A stretch of DNA of 64,000 bases from Chitinophaga filiformis (GCF_900102545.1 NZ_FNBN01000002.1:408264-472263); one strand, 5' to 3'; positions 17,229-26,957 are shown, counted from the first letter of the stretch. Notes: generated by a model not told the origin, from the sequence alone. Numbers and translations are program-made.

Positions 17229-19322
17229 TTATTTCACTCGCAGCAGCTTCGCGTTAATGGCGACAACAATGGTGCTCAAACTCATTAGTACGGCGCCCAT
17301 TGCGGGACTAAGCATAAATGCAGGATAGAGGATACCCGCAGCCAGCGGGATGGCAATAACGTTGTAACCGACAGCCCATACCAGGTTCTGGACCATTTTC
17401 CGGTAGGTAGCTCTTCCAAAGGCGATCATCTGCACCACGTCTTTAGGATCGGAGTTCACCAGGATAATGTCTGCAGTCTCAGCCGCTACATCGGTTCCGG
17501 AACCGACGGCAATGCCGACATCGGCCTGGGCAAGTGCGGGAGCATCGTTTACGCCATCACCGGTCATGGCAACGATCTCACCTTTGTCCTGGAATTCTTT
17601 CACCTTGCTTTGCTTTTCGTGAGGCAGCACATTAGCCAGATAGCCATCCATCTGCAGTTTACCGGCCACGGCAGCAGCAACTTGTTCATTGTCGCCCGTT
17701 AGCAGGAAGGAGCGGATACCCATGGCTTTGAGATCAGCAATGGCCTCAGCCGCGGTTTCACGGATGCTATCGGCCAGGGTGATGATACCAGCAGGGGCAT
17801 CGTCAATCAATATAAAGTTCACTGTATCGGTGGATTGATCAATTTCAGCGGGAATGGCAGGCATTTGGCTGTTTTCCTGCCTGAAATAGTTAGGGCCTGC
17901 CGCTATTACGTTTTTGCCGTTTACAGTGCCCCTAACGCCCATTCCCTGCATATATGTGAAAGCAGTGGATGGCCATAATTCCAGCTGCCGTTCTTTCAGC
18001 TTTTTCATGACGCCATGGGCGATATGATGTTCTGAATTCTGTTGTACGGCAGCGGCATAACGTAGGATATCATCCGCAGAAAACTGATCATTCAGAGGGA
18101 TGACTTTCTGTACTTCATGTGAGCCTCTCGTTAAGGTTCCTGTTTTATCAAAGATGATCGTAGTCAGTTTCCGGGCGTTCTCAAAAGCAGTCCGGTTACG
18201 GATCAGCAATCCATGCATAGCGGATAGTGAAGTGGAAATAGCTACTACTAATGGGATGGCCACACCCAGTGCATGCGGACATGAAGTGACCATTACCGTT
18301 ACCATCCTTTCCAGTGCAAAAGACAATTCGTTGCCTTTGATTAGCCAGACGATGAAAGTGATAATACCCACACTGATTGAAATAATAGTCAGCCACTTTG
18401 CTACTTTGTTGGCCAGGTTCTGTGTATTGGATTTTGCGCCCTGGGCTGACTGTACCATGTTGATCACTTTGTTCAGATAGCTATCGCCACCCGTACCTGT
18501 CACCTGCACCTTTAAAGCGCCGTCTCCGTTTACAGCACCACCGATCACTTTATCGTCCTTTCCTTTTTTAACAGGTACACTTTCCCCGGTCAGCATGCTC
18601 TCGTTTACATTGGAGCTCCCATCAAGTATAGTTCCATCCGCAGGTATCTTTTCTCCGGGTTTAATGAGAATGATATCATCATGTTGCAGGTCTTTCAGCG
18701 GAATATCTGATACCTGTCCGTTACGCTCTACATGCACAATAGCAGGAAGCAGTTCCACCAGCGACTCGAGCGCCCTGGAAGCAGCCATCTGCGATTTCAT
18801 TTCCAGCCAGTGTCCCAGTAGCATAATGTCGATCAGTGTAGCCAATTCCCAGAAGAAGTCCATACCACGGAGGCCCAATACTACCGCTACACTATAAATG
18901 TAAGCGGTACTGATAGCCACCGCTACCAGCGTCATCATACCGGGGTTCTTCCATTTCAGCTCCCGTATCATGCCAACAAGGAAAGGCCATCCTCCGTAGA
19001 AGTAAATAAAGCTGCTCAAAGCCAGCAGTAAATAACTATCACCAAGAAAAGAGATCTCAAGGCCCAGCCACATCTGGATCATATGGGACAATAACAGCAC
19101 CGGGACAGTCAGGGCAATACATAACCAGAAACGCTTAAGGAAATCCATCGTATGGTGCCCCGCATGCTCATCATGACCTCCTTTGCTGTCATGCTCCTTG
19201 TGATGTTCATGCCCTTTACCGGATGTAGGTGTATGTTCATTACTGTTGTGATCATGCTGATGAACCGGCGCGGGATGCTGCGGCTCGTGTTGGTGTCCAT
19301 GATGTTCATGCTTGTGTTCCAT
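17229..19322 (-). CDS. copB: P1B-type heavy-metal ATPase, CPH (CopB) class
   Basis: 697 residues. The first 58 are His-rich (repeated HEH, HHGH, HDH), replacing the usual CxxC metal-binding domain. The membrane metal site is CPH in TSCPHALG (near residue 348), the mark of the P1B-3 class that exports Cu(II) or Ag(I). The actuator LTGES, the phosphorylation motif DKTGTLT (near 390), the hinge GDGVNDAPA and the last-helix motifs YNVIAIPLAAG and MSLSTIVVAINA are all present. It is the last gene of the metal-resistance operon, 43 bp after the DUF3347 gene. It pumps metal from cytoplasm to periplasm, where the RND system can take it up. Confidence 0.95.
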   Translation of the reverse strand: MEHKHEHHGHQHEPQHPAPVHQHDHNSNEHTPTSGKGHEHHKEHDSKGGHDEHAGHHTMDFLKRFWLCIALTVPVLLLSHMIQMWLGLEISFLGDSYLLLALSSFIYFYGGWPFLVGMIRELKWKNPGMMTLVAVAISTAYIYSVAVVLGLRGMDFFWELATLIDIMLLGHWLEMKSQMAASRALESLVELLPAIVHVERNGQVSDIPLKDLQHDDIILIKPGEKIPADGTILDGSSNVNESMLTGESVPVKKGKDDKVIGGAVNGDGALKVQVTGTGGDSYLNKVINMVQSAQGAKSNTQNLANKVAKWLTIISISVGIITFIVWLIKGNELSFALERMVTVMVTSCPHALGVAIPLVVAISTSLSAMHGLLIRNRTAFENARKLTTIIFDKTGTLTRGSHEVQKVIPLNDQFSADDILRYAAAVQQNSEHHIAHGVMKKLKERQLELWPSTAFTYMQGMGVRGTVNGKNVIAAGPNYFRQENSQMPAIPAEIDQSTDTVNFILIDDAPAGIITLADSIRETAAEAIADLKAMGIRSFLLTGDNEQVAAAVAGKLQMDGYLANVLPHEKQSKVKEFQDKGEIVAMTGDGVNDAPALAQADVGIAVGSGTDVAAETADIILVNSDPKDVVQMIAFGRATYRKMVQNLVWAVGYNVIAIPLAAGILYPAFMLSPAMGAVLMSLSTIVVAINAKLLRVK

Positions 19323-19364
19323 ACGATAGATTTTTTAAGTGACAGGATTTCAATGATCGTTATA

Positions 19365-19937
19365 CTATTTCAGTGTTTCCTTTACTTCGCCGCAGGTCAT
19401 CATCTTTTCTCCGAAATATGGGTTCTTCACTTCTTCATTAGCACTTAACCAGTAAGCGCCCTTGCTTTCCATTGCCATCGGGCAATAGTCAACATACAAC
19501 GCGCCACTGTTCAGGCCAGATTTCTTCACCAGTGAAATAAAATTGTTGCTGAGATCTGCGTATGCTATTCTTTGTGCTTCAATATCTTTCGCAGCAGTGA
19601 TCTTTGCTGCTGATGTACCTAATGCATTACCACCGTCAACAGTTGCTGCACCGGCTTCAATGGCATTGCTGGCAATCTTTGCGGATGCTTCATCTCCATT
19701 GATGAGGGCTGTGGTCAGATGTACATAGTGCTGGTACACAGCATTCAGCTTATCATCTTTCAGCTGTACAGCGGCAGCAGCTGGTGCACTGTTTTCACTC
19801 ATATGACTGTGATCATGGCCTTCATGCGTCATGCTATCTGTAGTGTTTTCGCTCTTTGCAGCTTCAGGATTATTATTGCATGCTGCAAATAAAATAACTG
19901 CCAATACGGGTAATGCCGCTCTGATTAATTGTTTCAT
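19365..19937 (-). CDS. DUF3347-domain lipoprotein
   Basis: 190 residues from the ATG at 19937. An in-frame ATG 33 bp upstream is possible, but this one starts the lipoprotein signal MKQLIRAALPVLAVILFAAC directly, with the lipobox Cys at 20. A His-rich linker (HEGHDHSHMSE) follows, then the DUF3347 domain (about 60-185), which ends in the cysteine/methionine-bearing segments DYCPMAMESKGAYWLS and FGEKMMTCGEV. The domain is commonly found beside copper and silver efflux genes. The Met, Cys and His residues suggest periplasmic metal binding, but the actual role is unproven. It sits between the adaptor genes and the P-type ATPase. Confidence 0.88.
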   Translation of the reverse strand: MKQLIRAALPVLAVILFAACNNNPEAAKSENTTDSMTHEGHDHSHMSENSAPAAAAVQLKDDKLNAVYQHYVHLTTALINGDEASAKIASNAIEAGAATVDGGNALGTSAAKITAAKDIEAQRIAYADLSNNFISLVKKSGLNSGALYVDYCPMAMESKGAYWLSANEEVKNPYFGEKMMTCGEVKETLK

Positions 19938-19987
19938 TAGTGTTGTTTTTATTGAATGGATTAATATCATTGTTTAATTATCGTATA

Positions 19988-21196
19988 CTATAAACCGGCC
20001 AGAGGATCCGCGCCTTTCTTCAGTACAAATTCTGAATACAGGAGGTAAGCACCGGTGATCACTACTTTATCACCGTCTTTTAACCCGTTGCTGATGGCTA
20101 CCTTGTCGAAGTTCTCCATGCCTGTTGTTACCTTCCGTGGTTCAAATTTTCCCCGGGCGGTTTCAATCCACACATGCGCACCTTTACCATCTCTGATCAC
20201 GGCATCTACCGGCAGACTTAACACGTCTCCGCTGCTTTTCATCGGAAGGAAAATATTCGCCTGTATTCCAGGTTGCCAGCGATTATCGGGGTTAGGGATT
20301 GTACCACGGATCTGCATCAACTGACTACCACTCTGTAAAACGGGATTGATAAATGCGACCGTCATTGTCTGAGGATCATTCTCCCAACCGGCAACCACTA
20401 CTTTCACCGATTGCCCTACGCGAACAGCGGCTGCTTCTGCCGGATAGACATCGGCTTCCACCCATAACTGGCTATATCCTTCCAGTCGCATTACAGCGCC
20501 GCCTTCAGCCACGTACTGGCCTTCTGATACAGACAATTCCGCCACCACCCCGCTTACAGTAGCCGGATAGGTTACATAAGGATCCGTCTTGCCGGACTGT
20601 AACAACTGGTCGATCTGCCGGTCCGACTGGTCGTATAAAGCCAGCTTTTGCCTGGCAGCCTTTTCTATCTGCTGAAAGCGGGCATCATCCGGGAAATGTT
20701 TTACCTGGGCAACAGCCAGCAGGTATTCCTGTTGCAGGGAGGCCAGTTGTTCGGAGTAAATGCGGTATAAGGGTTGCCCCTTATTTACCTTCGTCCCTGT
20801 TTCCTTTATGAACAGCGTTTCTACACGTCCGGCTACCCTGCTGGAGATCACTGCCGTTTGTTCAGGATCGGTTACCAGGCGGCCGTTCAATTGTTTGGAA
20901 TCGGATAAGGCTGCACTTCCTACAGTCATCGTAGTAATGTTCGCCAATTGTATCTGGCTTTCGCCTAATGTCAGGGAAGCAGTTTTATTACTCTTATCAA
21001 ATGGTACGAGGTCCATACCACAGATGGGACAGGTACCGGGTTTGTTTTGTACTATCTGCGGATGCATGGGACAGGTATAAGTCTGCTGCTGTGTTGCAGC
21101 CGGCGTCTGCTGACTGGATTCCTTACACGCCGCCAGCAGCAAGGCTGGCATTAATGCGGCGATGGCAACTGTTTTGATGAATCTTTTTCTTTCCAT
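19988..21196 (-). CDS. cusB: RND efflux periplasmic adaptor with heavy-metal-binding domain (CusB-like), first copy
   Basis: 402 residues. It has a lipoprotein-type signal with Cys24 (LLLAACKE), then a short heavy-metal-binding domain (about 39-66) with CPMHPQIV and CPICGMD. The adaptor body follows: beta-barrel/lipoyl segments, a helical hairpin at about 150-210 (EQLASLQQEYLLAVAQVKHF...), and the C-terminal membrane-proximal domain that includes PVDAVIRDGKGAHVWIE. Adaptors of this kind join the inner-membrane RND pump to the outer-membrane channel and hand over Cu(I)/Ag(I). Its stop is 6 bp from the second adaptor's... upstream neighbour is the other adaptor gene, separated by only 6 bp, so the two are co-transcribed. 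Confidence 0.93.
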   Translation of the reverse strand: MERKRFIKTVAIAALMPALLLAACKESSQQTPAATQQQTYTCPMHPQIVQNKPGTCPICGMDLVPFDKSNKTASLTLGESQIQLANITTMTVGSAALSDSKQLNGRLVTDPEQTAVISSRVAGRVETLFIKETGTKVNKGQPLYRIYSEQLASLQQEYLLAVAQVKHFPDDARFQQIEKAARQKLALYDQSDRQIDQLLQSGKTDPYVTYPATVSGVVAELSVSEGQYVAEGGAVMRLEGYSQLWVEADVYPAEAAAVRVGQSVKVVVAGWENDPQTMTVAFINPVLQSGSQLMQIRGTIPNPDNRWQPGIQANIFLPMKSSGDVLSLPVDAVIRDGKGAHVWIETARGKFEPRKVTTGMENFDKVAISNGLKDGDKVVITGAYLLYSEFVLKKGADPLAGL

Positions 21197-21202
21197 ATAT
21201 CA

Positions 21203-22516
21203 CTATTGTTGCACGTTCTTGTTTATTTCTATAAAGCTCTCACTGTCTACCAGGTAAGATGCATTTGCAGCAACTTTCCAATCGCTGATATCTGTACTTA
21301 CCTGTATCATATCTTTTGTCTCGGCAGTGGTTGTTATCTCAATAGGTACATAAGCATTATGCTCCTTTTTAAAGACTACAGACCTATTCCCCAATTGCCA
21401 TACCGCCTTTTTAGGTAGCCACCAGCCGCCGGTATATATCACAGGAATATTCGCAGTGAGCAATTCTCCTACCTGCAGCTGATTATCCTGCAGATATATT
21501 CTGGCCAGCGTAAAGTTTTGTCCGTTACGGAAAACAGGTTCTATCAGGCCGATATTGCCAGGTTGCATTGCCTTCATGTTGTTAGCGGGGTAAAACAGCA
21601 ATTTCTGGCCCTTCTTTATGCGGGCAGCCAGCTGAGGCGGGAAAGCAAATTCTGCCACCAGCCCCGAGGACTGATAAATGGTGAATAAAGATTGACCGGC
21701 ATTTACATACTGCCCCTCCCGAAACAATACGGGTGACGCTACCGGAGCTGGACTACCAGCAACAGGTGCCGGTCCTCCCCCCTGCATACCGCCTCCCATA
21801 CCATCATCAGCAGATGCTGCCGGAGCAGCGGCAGGAGTAGCTGCCTGTGCCTGAGCAGTCTTCTCCAGGATATAACCGTCGCTGTTACTATATACCGGCA
21901 CACGGTACAATACATTGCCTGATTGCAGTACCTGTGTAATTTGTGCAGGTTGCATACCCAGCAGCTGTAAACGTTGTTTCGCAGCAGAGAGCATCTCCGG
22001 ACTATTCTTCGCTACATATAACAACTCTCTTTGTGCAGCAGCGAGGTCGGGTGAATAGATCTCCATAATCAATTGTCCTTTCCTTACCGGCTGATAGTTG
22101 TACTTTATCAATAACCTCTCCACGCGTCCGCCAACCCTGCTGGCAATACTTGTCTGATGACGGGTATCATAAGTGATAACACCGTTCACTTCCGAGGTAT
22201 AAATACGGGTACCACGTTCAGCAGCAATCGCAGAAATGCTGGCGATGACATGCTCATTTACTGGTTTGGTTAGCCCGGTAATATTACTATCAACTACCAG
22301 TTCTTTATTAGCGTCTTTCAGCACCACGTCCATGCCGCATATGGGGCATTGTCCCGGTTGATCTCTCACTATCTGCGGATGCATGGGACAAGTGTACAGC
22401 TGATGCTGTGTATGACCTGCATGTTTTTCCTTACCTGTTTTGCTTTTGCAGGCCGTCATGCCAAACAGGATAAAAGACAGGCCCAGTATGATACTAACGA
22501 TATAGCTGTTTCTCAT
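21203..22516 (-). CDS. cusB: RND efflux periplasmic adaptor with heavy-metal-binding domain, second copy with Gly/Pro/Ala/Met insert
   Basis: 437 residues, with a signal sequence and lipobox-like Cys23 (FGMTACKS). The heavy-metal-binding domain is at about 40-68 (CPMHPQIV, CPICGMD). The lipoyl/hairpin region is interrupted by a low-complexity insert of about 40 residues (near 210-250) rich in Ala, Pro and Gly with DGMGGGMQGG, a possible flexible or methionine metal-binding loop. The rest matches CusB-like adaptors (EGQYVNAGQSLFTIY; beta-barrel LLFYPANN). The 5' end overlaps the outer-membrane factor gene by 23 bp. It differs from the adaptor downstream and is not a recent duplicate. A heteromeric adaptor pair or two alternative adaptors are both possible. 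Confidence 0.92.
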   Translation of the reverse strand: MRNSYIVSIILGLSFILFGMTACKSKTGKEKHAGHTQHQLYTCPMHPQIVRDQPGQCPICGMDVVLKDANKELVVDSNITGLTKPVNEHVIASISAIAAERGTRIYTSEVNGVITYDTRHQTSIASRVGGRVERLLIKYNYQPVRKGQLIMEIYSPDLAAAQRELLYVAKNSPEMLSAAKQRLQLLGMQPAQITQVLQSGNVLYRVPVYSNSDGYILEKTAQAQAATPAAAPAASADDGMGGGMQGGGPAPVAGSPAPVASPVLFREGQYVNAGQSLFTIYQSSGLVAEFAFPPQLAARIKKGQKLLFYPANNMKAMQPGNIGLIEPVFRNGQNFTLARIYLQDNQLQVGELLTANIPVIYTGGWWLPKKAVWQLGNRSVVFKKEHNAYVPIEITTTAETKDMIQVSTDISDWKVAANASYLVDSESFIEINKNVQQ

Positions 22517-23747
22517 AATCCACTATCATTTCGTAGAGTTTTAATTTTTCATCCAGCACGCTGGACTGCATCATGGCAAGCGCCTCCCAGGAATCGATCA
22601 CATTACTCAGCGCCAGTTTGTTCTCCTGGTAGTTCAGGAAATTGGCATCCAGCGTTTGTTGCAAGGCAGGGATCACCTTTCCTTCCATGGTGGCAATACG
22701 TTGCTGCATGGTCTGTATTTCGTACTGCATGCCGTACAACATGCCCTGCGTTTCCTGCAGCATAGCTGAGCGTTCCTTTTCCATTGCCTGCACGTTGTAT
22801 TGCATGGCTTTTACGCCAGACTTGTACATCTTCGATGCCCAGGGAGCAATAGGTATGCTGACCATCCCCATCACGCTGTAAGATTTAGGCATCATTTCGC
22901 CTAAAGGAGACATATGATCGAACCGTATCCTGAAATCTGGTTTCTTCTCATGCTTCATGCTCTCAATATTCAGCTGCATGGATTGAATGCTGGCATCCAT
23001 CCTGACGATATCTTTCCTTACACCGGATAAGCTACTTGTATCATAAGAGGCGGCCTGCATAAAACGCGGCTCGTAAGTAGTATCTATTTCAAAGGACTGA
23101 TTGCCTGGTGCATTCATGAGACTATTGAGCCAGGACCTTGCTTTGGCAATCGTACCTTCCTTCATACGGATCATGTTCCGGTTATCTTCAATCTTTGCAT
23201 TGGCGCGATATACACCGCTTAGCTGCGATTGATTGTAGGGATACCTGACTTCCTCGATCTTCTTCATCGTCTGCATGATCTTCTCTGTTTCCTGCAATAC
23301 TGTAATGCGCTGCTTCGCAATCAGCCAATTGTAGTAAAGCAACTTTGCCCTTGCTTTAAAATCATTCAGGGTAATATCTCTTGTAGCCAGTTCAATATTG
23401 CCCTGTGAGGCGATATAACGTTTCTTTGCATTGAGTTTCGCCGGATTAGGAATGTCCTGTTCCAGTTGCAGCATCAGGCTTCCTTTATCCCTGTCCTCCA
23501 TAACGGTTTGTCCGGGATAAGGCGTCATGTATGTGCCCACTCCGACCATCGGCGCCATCCAGGCAGTGGCAGCATCGGCGCTATACTTGTAGCTTTCGGC
23601 TTTTAGTCCGTAGGATTGCAGCAATACGTTATTCCTGTCAACCCTTTGTATAATACTGTCCAGCGTCAGTACCGGCGCCTGTTGTGCAGACACTGCGGCG
23701 GGAAGCCATAACAGCAGATATATGATATATTTAGTGATGTACTTCAT
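22494..23747 (-). CDS. cusC: TolC-family outer-membrane efflux protein (CusC-like)
   Basis: 417 residues, with a signal peptide to about residue 21 (LWLPAAVSAQQ). The pattern of long amphipathic helices (for example 105-165, 205-265, 300-405) and the LTLDSIIQRVDRNN start fit TolC-type outer-membrane channels. No lipobox cysteine is visible, so it is not obviously acylated. It overlaps the pump gene upstream by 17 bp and the adaptor gene downstream by 23 bp, the strongest sign of coupled translation in this operon. It forms the outer-membrane exit of the tripartite metal pump. Confidence 0.92.
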   Translation of the reverse strand: MKYITKYIIYLLLWLPAAVSAQQAPVLTLDSIIQRVDRNNVLLQSYGLKAESYKYSADAATAWMAPMVGVGTYMTPYPGQTVMEDRDKGSLMLQLEQDIPNPAKLNAKKRYIASQGNIELATRDITLNDFKARAKLLYYNWLIAKQRITVLQETEKIMQTMKKIEEVRYPYNQSQLSGVYRANAKIEDNRNMIRMKEGTIAKARSWLNSLMNAPGNQSFEIDTTYEPRFMQAASYDTSSLSGVRKDIVRMDASIQSMQLNIESMKHEKKPDFRIRFDHMSPLGEMMPKSYSVMGMVSIPIAPWASKMYKSGVKAMQYNVQAMEKERSAMLQETQGMLYGMQYEIQTMQQRIATMEGKVIPALQQTLDANFLNYQENKLALSNVIDSWEALAMMQSSVLDEKLKLYEMIVDYEKQLYR

Positions 23748-25665
23748 GGATCTCTAGTTTTCCGTACTTGCGTAATTCATATTCTTTCGTCATTAAAAAG
23801 ATCAGCGGCGTCACCAGCAATATATGCGTGGAGGATGTGAGCACGCCACCGATCATCGGCAGTACGATAGGTTTCATCACATCGGTTCCTACGCCGGTAG
23901 CCCACAACACAGGTACAAGACCAAACAGTGATACACATACCGTCATCAGTTTGGGACGCAAACGTTTGGCGGCGCCATATATCACATGTTGCCGGAGATC
24001 TTCCTTTGTGATCGTCTCTGAAGAATTGCCTTTCTCTTTTATCAGTTGCTGCATGGCATCATTGAGGTAGATCACCATCACGATCCCTGTTTCTACGGCT
24101 ATACCAAACAATGCGATAAAGCCCACGGCAACTGCCACAGAGAGGTTCACTCCCCAGAAATAGATCATATACGCACCACCGATCAGTGCAAAAGGCACGG
24201 TGATCAGGCTAAGGAAAGCCTCTCTGACAGATCTGAAGGCAAAATAGAGGGAAAAGAAAATGATCAGTAATACAATAGGCGCAATCCACATCAGCGTTTG
24301 CTGACCGCGGATCAGGTTTTCATATTGTCCGCTCCATTCCAGGTAATAACCGGCAGGCAATATGCCTTTGGCTTCACTCATTTTATGAATGGCATCTTTT
24401 ACCGTACTACCCAGGTCACGGCCACGCACGTTAAATAGTACTGCACCGCGCAGCATAGCATTCTCAGAAGAGATCATAGGAGGACCATCGGTAAATTGCA
24501 CATCTGCAACCGACGATAGAGGCACTTCGCCCATAGTAGCAGACATCATGGGAATACGTTTGATACGTTCCACACTATTGCGGTAATCCTGCGCCAGACG
24601 TACGCTGATAGAGAACCTTTGACGGCCTTCTATGGTATTGCCCACAGGAGCGCCCCCCAACGCCGTTTCCACTGTCTGATTTACATCGTCTACGCTAAGG
24701 CCATAACGGGCCAGGTCTGCTCTTCTTACATCGATGCTGAGATATTTTCCGCCGGTAACTGGTTCTACATAAAGATCCATGATACCAGGTGTTCCTTCCA
24801 GCGCCTTCTTTACCCGCTCTGATACCACTGCAATAGTGTCGAGCTGCTGTCCGTATATCTTCACACCTACATCCGTCCGGATACCAGTGGCCAGCATGTT
24901 GATGCGGTTAATGATGGGCTGTGTCCAGCCGTTCACCACACCGGGTATCTGTAGTTTGGCATCCAGTTCGTTGATGATGTCTTTCTTCGTTTTTCCGGTC
25001 CGCCATTGTGATTTCGGCTTCAGCATAATGATGGTTTCTATCATGCTGATAGGCGAATTGTCGGTAGCGGTACTGGCACGTCCAGCTTTGCCCAGTACCT
25101 TATCTACTTCCGGTACAGACTTGATAATCCTGTCCTGTACCTGCAGAATACGTTTCGCTTCTGCATTGGAAATATCAGGTAATGTAACCGGCATGAAGAG
25201 GATACTCTGTTCGTCCAGTGGGGGCATGAATTCGCTACCCAGGCTTTTTAGTAAAGGAATGGTGATCACGAGTGCGATCACATTGATAGCGATCGTCGTT
25301 TTACGCCATTTCAGGACCGTATTGATGATCGGTTCATATATCCGCTCCAATATTCTGTTCACCGGATTATCATGGTCGGACCTGAACTTTCCCTTCATAA
25401 AAAAAGAGATGAGTACCGGCGCCAGTGTGATGACCAGCAGGGCATCCACGATCATGATAAATGTCTTTGTAAAAGCCAGTGGATGGAAGAGTTTTCCCTC
25501 CTGACCTGTCAGCATAAAGACAGGTAAAAAAGACGTGATAATGATGATCGTCGCAAAGAATACCCCACGGGATACCTGTTTGCTTGACTGTTCTATCACC
25601 TTTAAGCGCTCTTCCTCCGTGATCCATTCAGGCGATCTTTTGAATTTATTCTTGAACCAGCTCAT
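23731..25665 (-). CDS. cusA: CusA/CzcA-type RND metal efflux pump, C-terminal part of a split pump
   Basis: 644 residues that correspond to the pump from just after transmembrane helix 4 to the C-terminus. It opens with a basic cytoplasmic stretch (WFKNKFKRSPEW), then RVFF-like helix 5 (GVFFATIIIITSFLPVFML), helix 6, helix 7 (IAINVIALVITIPLL), the second periplasmic part with the metal-pump signature NMLATGIRTDVG, and helices 8-12. A protein lacking helices 1-4 cannot act alone. The preceding gene holds the missing part, ends 2 bp before this ATG and is in another frame. A stop codon lies 9 bp upstream of the ATG in this frame. The pair therefore looks like a translationally coupled split pump, or a single gene broken by a frameshift. 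Confidence 0.92.
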   Translation of the reverse strand: MSWFKNKFKRSPEWITEEERLKVIEQSSKQVSRGVFFATIIIITSFLPVFMLTGQEGKLFHPLAFTKTFIMIVDALLVITLAPVLISFFMKGKFRSDHDNPVNRILERIYEPIINTVLKWRKTTIAINVIALVITIPLLKSLGSEFMPPLDEQSILFMPVTLPDISNAEAKRILQVQDRIIKSVPEVDKVLGKAGRASTATDNSPISMIETIIMLKPKSQWRTGKTKKDIINELDAKLQIPGVVNGWTQPIINRINMLATGIRTDVGVKIYGQQLDTIAVVSERVKKALEGTPGIMDLYVEPVTGGKYLSIDVRRADLARYGLSVDDVNQTVETALGGAPVGNTIEGRQRFSISVRLAQDYRNSVERIKRIPMMSATMGEVPLSSVADVQFTDGPPMISSENAMLRGAVLFNVRGRDLGSTVKDAIHKMSEAKGILPAGYYLEWSGQYENLIRGQQTLMWIAPIVLLIIFFSLYFAFRSVREAFLSLITVPFALIGGAYMIYFWGVNLSVAVAVGFIALFGIAVETGIVMVIYLNDAMQQLIKEKGNSSETITKEDLRQHVIYGAAKRLRPKLMTVCVSLFGLVPVLWATGVGTDVMKPIVLPMIGGVLTSSTHILLVTPLIFLMTKEYELRKYGKLEIHEVHH

Positions 25666-25667
25666 GT

Positions 25668-26957
25668 TTATTTACTTTTTTGTTGTTCCTGCCAGCCTGC
25701 ATATCTTTCTGCCAGGTGTTTGTAGGCGTTCTCACTCATAATGATCCCATTGTCGACTATCACACCGATAGCCAACGCAATACCTGTCAACGACATGATA
25801 TTGGAAGAAATACCGAAAGCATTCAGCAGGATGAAACTGGCAGCCAGTGTGATGGGGATCTGTATGATGATGCTTAGTGCGCTGCGCCAGTGGAAAAGGA
25901 AGATGATCACCACTACTGATACAACGATCATTTCTTCGATCAGCGTACGTTTGATGGAATCCACTGATTCTTTGATCAGCGCCCCCCTGTCGTAAATGAT
26001 GTCGAACTTCACGCCTTGCGGAAAACCTTTGGCGACTTCTTTCATCTTCTCTTTTACCTTGTCAATGACAGCGTCCGCATTCTCGCCGTAGCGCATTACC
26101 ACAATGCCACCCACACGTTCTCCCTGGCCATCCTGGTCGAATATGCCGAGGCGTGTCTCGCCGGTCATCTGCACCGTGGCAACGTCTGCTACCCTGATGG
26201 GGATGCTGTTCTGGACTTTAACAGGAATATTCTCTATCTCCGCTACTGATTTCAGGTAGCCGGATGTTTTAATAATATAGCCGATGTCGCTGAGCTCAAA
26301 CTTACGGCCACCGGATTCATTGTTGTTTGTGCGTACCGCGTTGATTACTTCTGCTACCGACAGGCGGTAGTACAACAGTTTGTTAGGATCTACCGTGATC
26401 TGGTACTGTTTCTGAAATCCACCGAAGGAGGCAATTTCACTAACGCCTTCCACATTCTGTAAGGCGAATTTTACATACCAGTCCTGCAGGGCGCGCTGTT
26501 CTCCCAGGTCCATTTCGGGGGCATCTAGCGTATACCAAAGTATATGTCCGACGCCGGTGCCGTCAGGACCTAACTGGGGTGTTACACCAGTGGGTAGAGA
26601 ACGGGTAACGGTGCTTAATCTTTCGAGCACCCTTTCCCTTGCCCAGTAGATATCGACATCGTCGTTGAATATCACGTAGATGAAACTCATGCCGAACATG
26701 GAGGTACCACGTACGTATTTGATCCGCGGCAAGCCTTGCAGGTTCGTCACCAGCGGATAAGTGATCTGATCTTCTATCAATTGCGGACCACGGCCCATCC
26801 ATTCAGTAAAGACAATCACCTGGTTTTCCGAGAGATCAGGGATGGCATCGATGGGGTTCTTCTTTACCGCGAAGATTCCCCAGGCAAACAAGCCTGCTGC
26901 CATCAACAACACGATGAACCGGTTGCGTAAGGACCATTCTATTATTCTATGTACCAT
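25668..26957 (-). CDS. cusA: CusA/CzcA-type RND metal efflux pump, N-terminal part of a split pump
   Basis: About 429 residues from the ATG at 26957 (MVHRIIEWSLRNRF), which gives the usual CusA N-terminus; the frame is open for 23 more codons upstream. It contains helix 1, the first periplasmic porter region (FTEWMGRGPQLIEDQITYPL; GTSMFGMSFIYVIFNDD), and helices 2-4. Helix 4 carries the proton-relay Asp in IGVIVDNGIIMSENAY. The protein then ends after a short polar tail (WQEQQKSK), where normal CusA proteins continue through a cytoplasmic loop into helix 5. The missing part is encoded in the next gene. Both parts keep conserved residues, so decay is not evident. Confidence 0.9.
   Translation of the reverse strand: MVHRIIEWSLRNRFIVLLMAAGLFAWGIFAVKKNPIDAIPDLSENQVIVFTEWMGRGPQLIEDQITYPLVTNLQGLPRIKYVRGTSMFGMSFIYVIFNDDVDIYWARERVLERLSTVTRSLPTGVTPQLGPDGTGVGHILWYTLDAPEMDLGEQRALQDWYVKFALQNVEGVSEIASFGGFQKQYQITVDPNKLLYYRLSVAEVINAVRTNNNESGGRKFELSDIGYIIKTSGYLKSVAEIENIPVKVQNSIPIRVADVATVQMTGETRLGIFDQDGQGERVGGIVVMRYGENADAVIDKVKEKMKEVAKGFPQGVKFDIIYDRGALIKESVDSIKRTLIEEMIVVSVVVIIFLFHWRSALSIIIQIPITLAASFILLNAFGISSNIMSLTGIALAIGVIVDNGIIMSENAYKHLAERYAGWQEQQKSK

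Noticed and set aside
24779..25504. 241-codon plus-strand open frame
   Set aside because: Antisense to the C-terminal part of the RND pump gene; low-complexity Ser/Met-rich translation that mirrors conserved pump codons.
25650..25690. Programmed -1 frameshift joining the two pump genes
   Set aside because: There is an A-run, but no classical slippery heptamer plus downstream stem, and both frames have stops close together; coupled re-initiation at TAAACATG explains it more simply.
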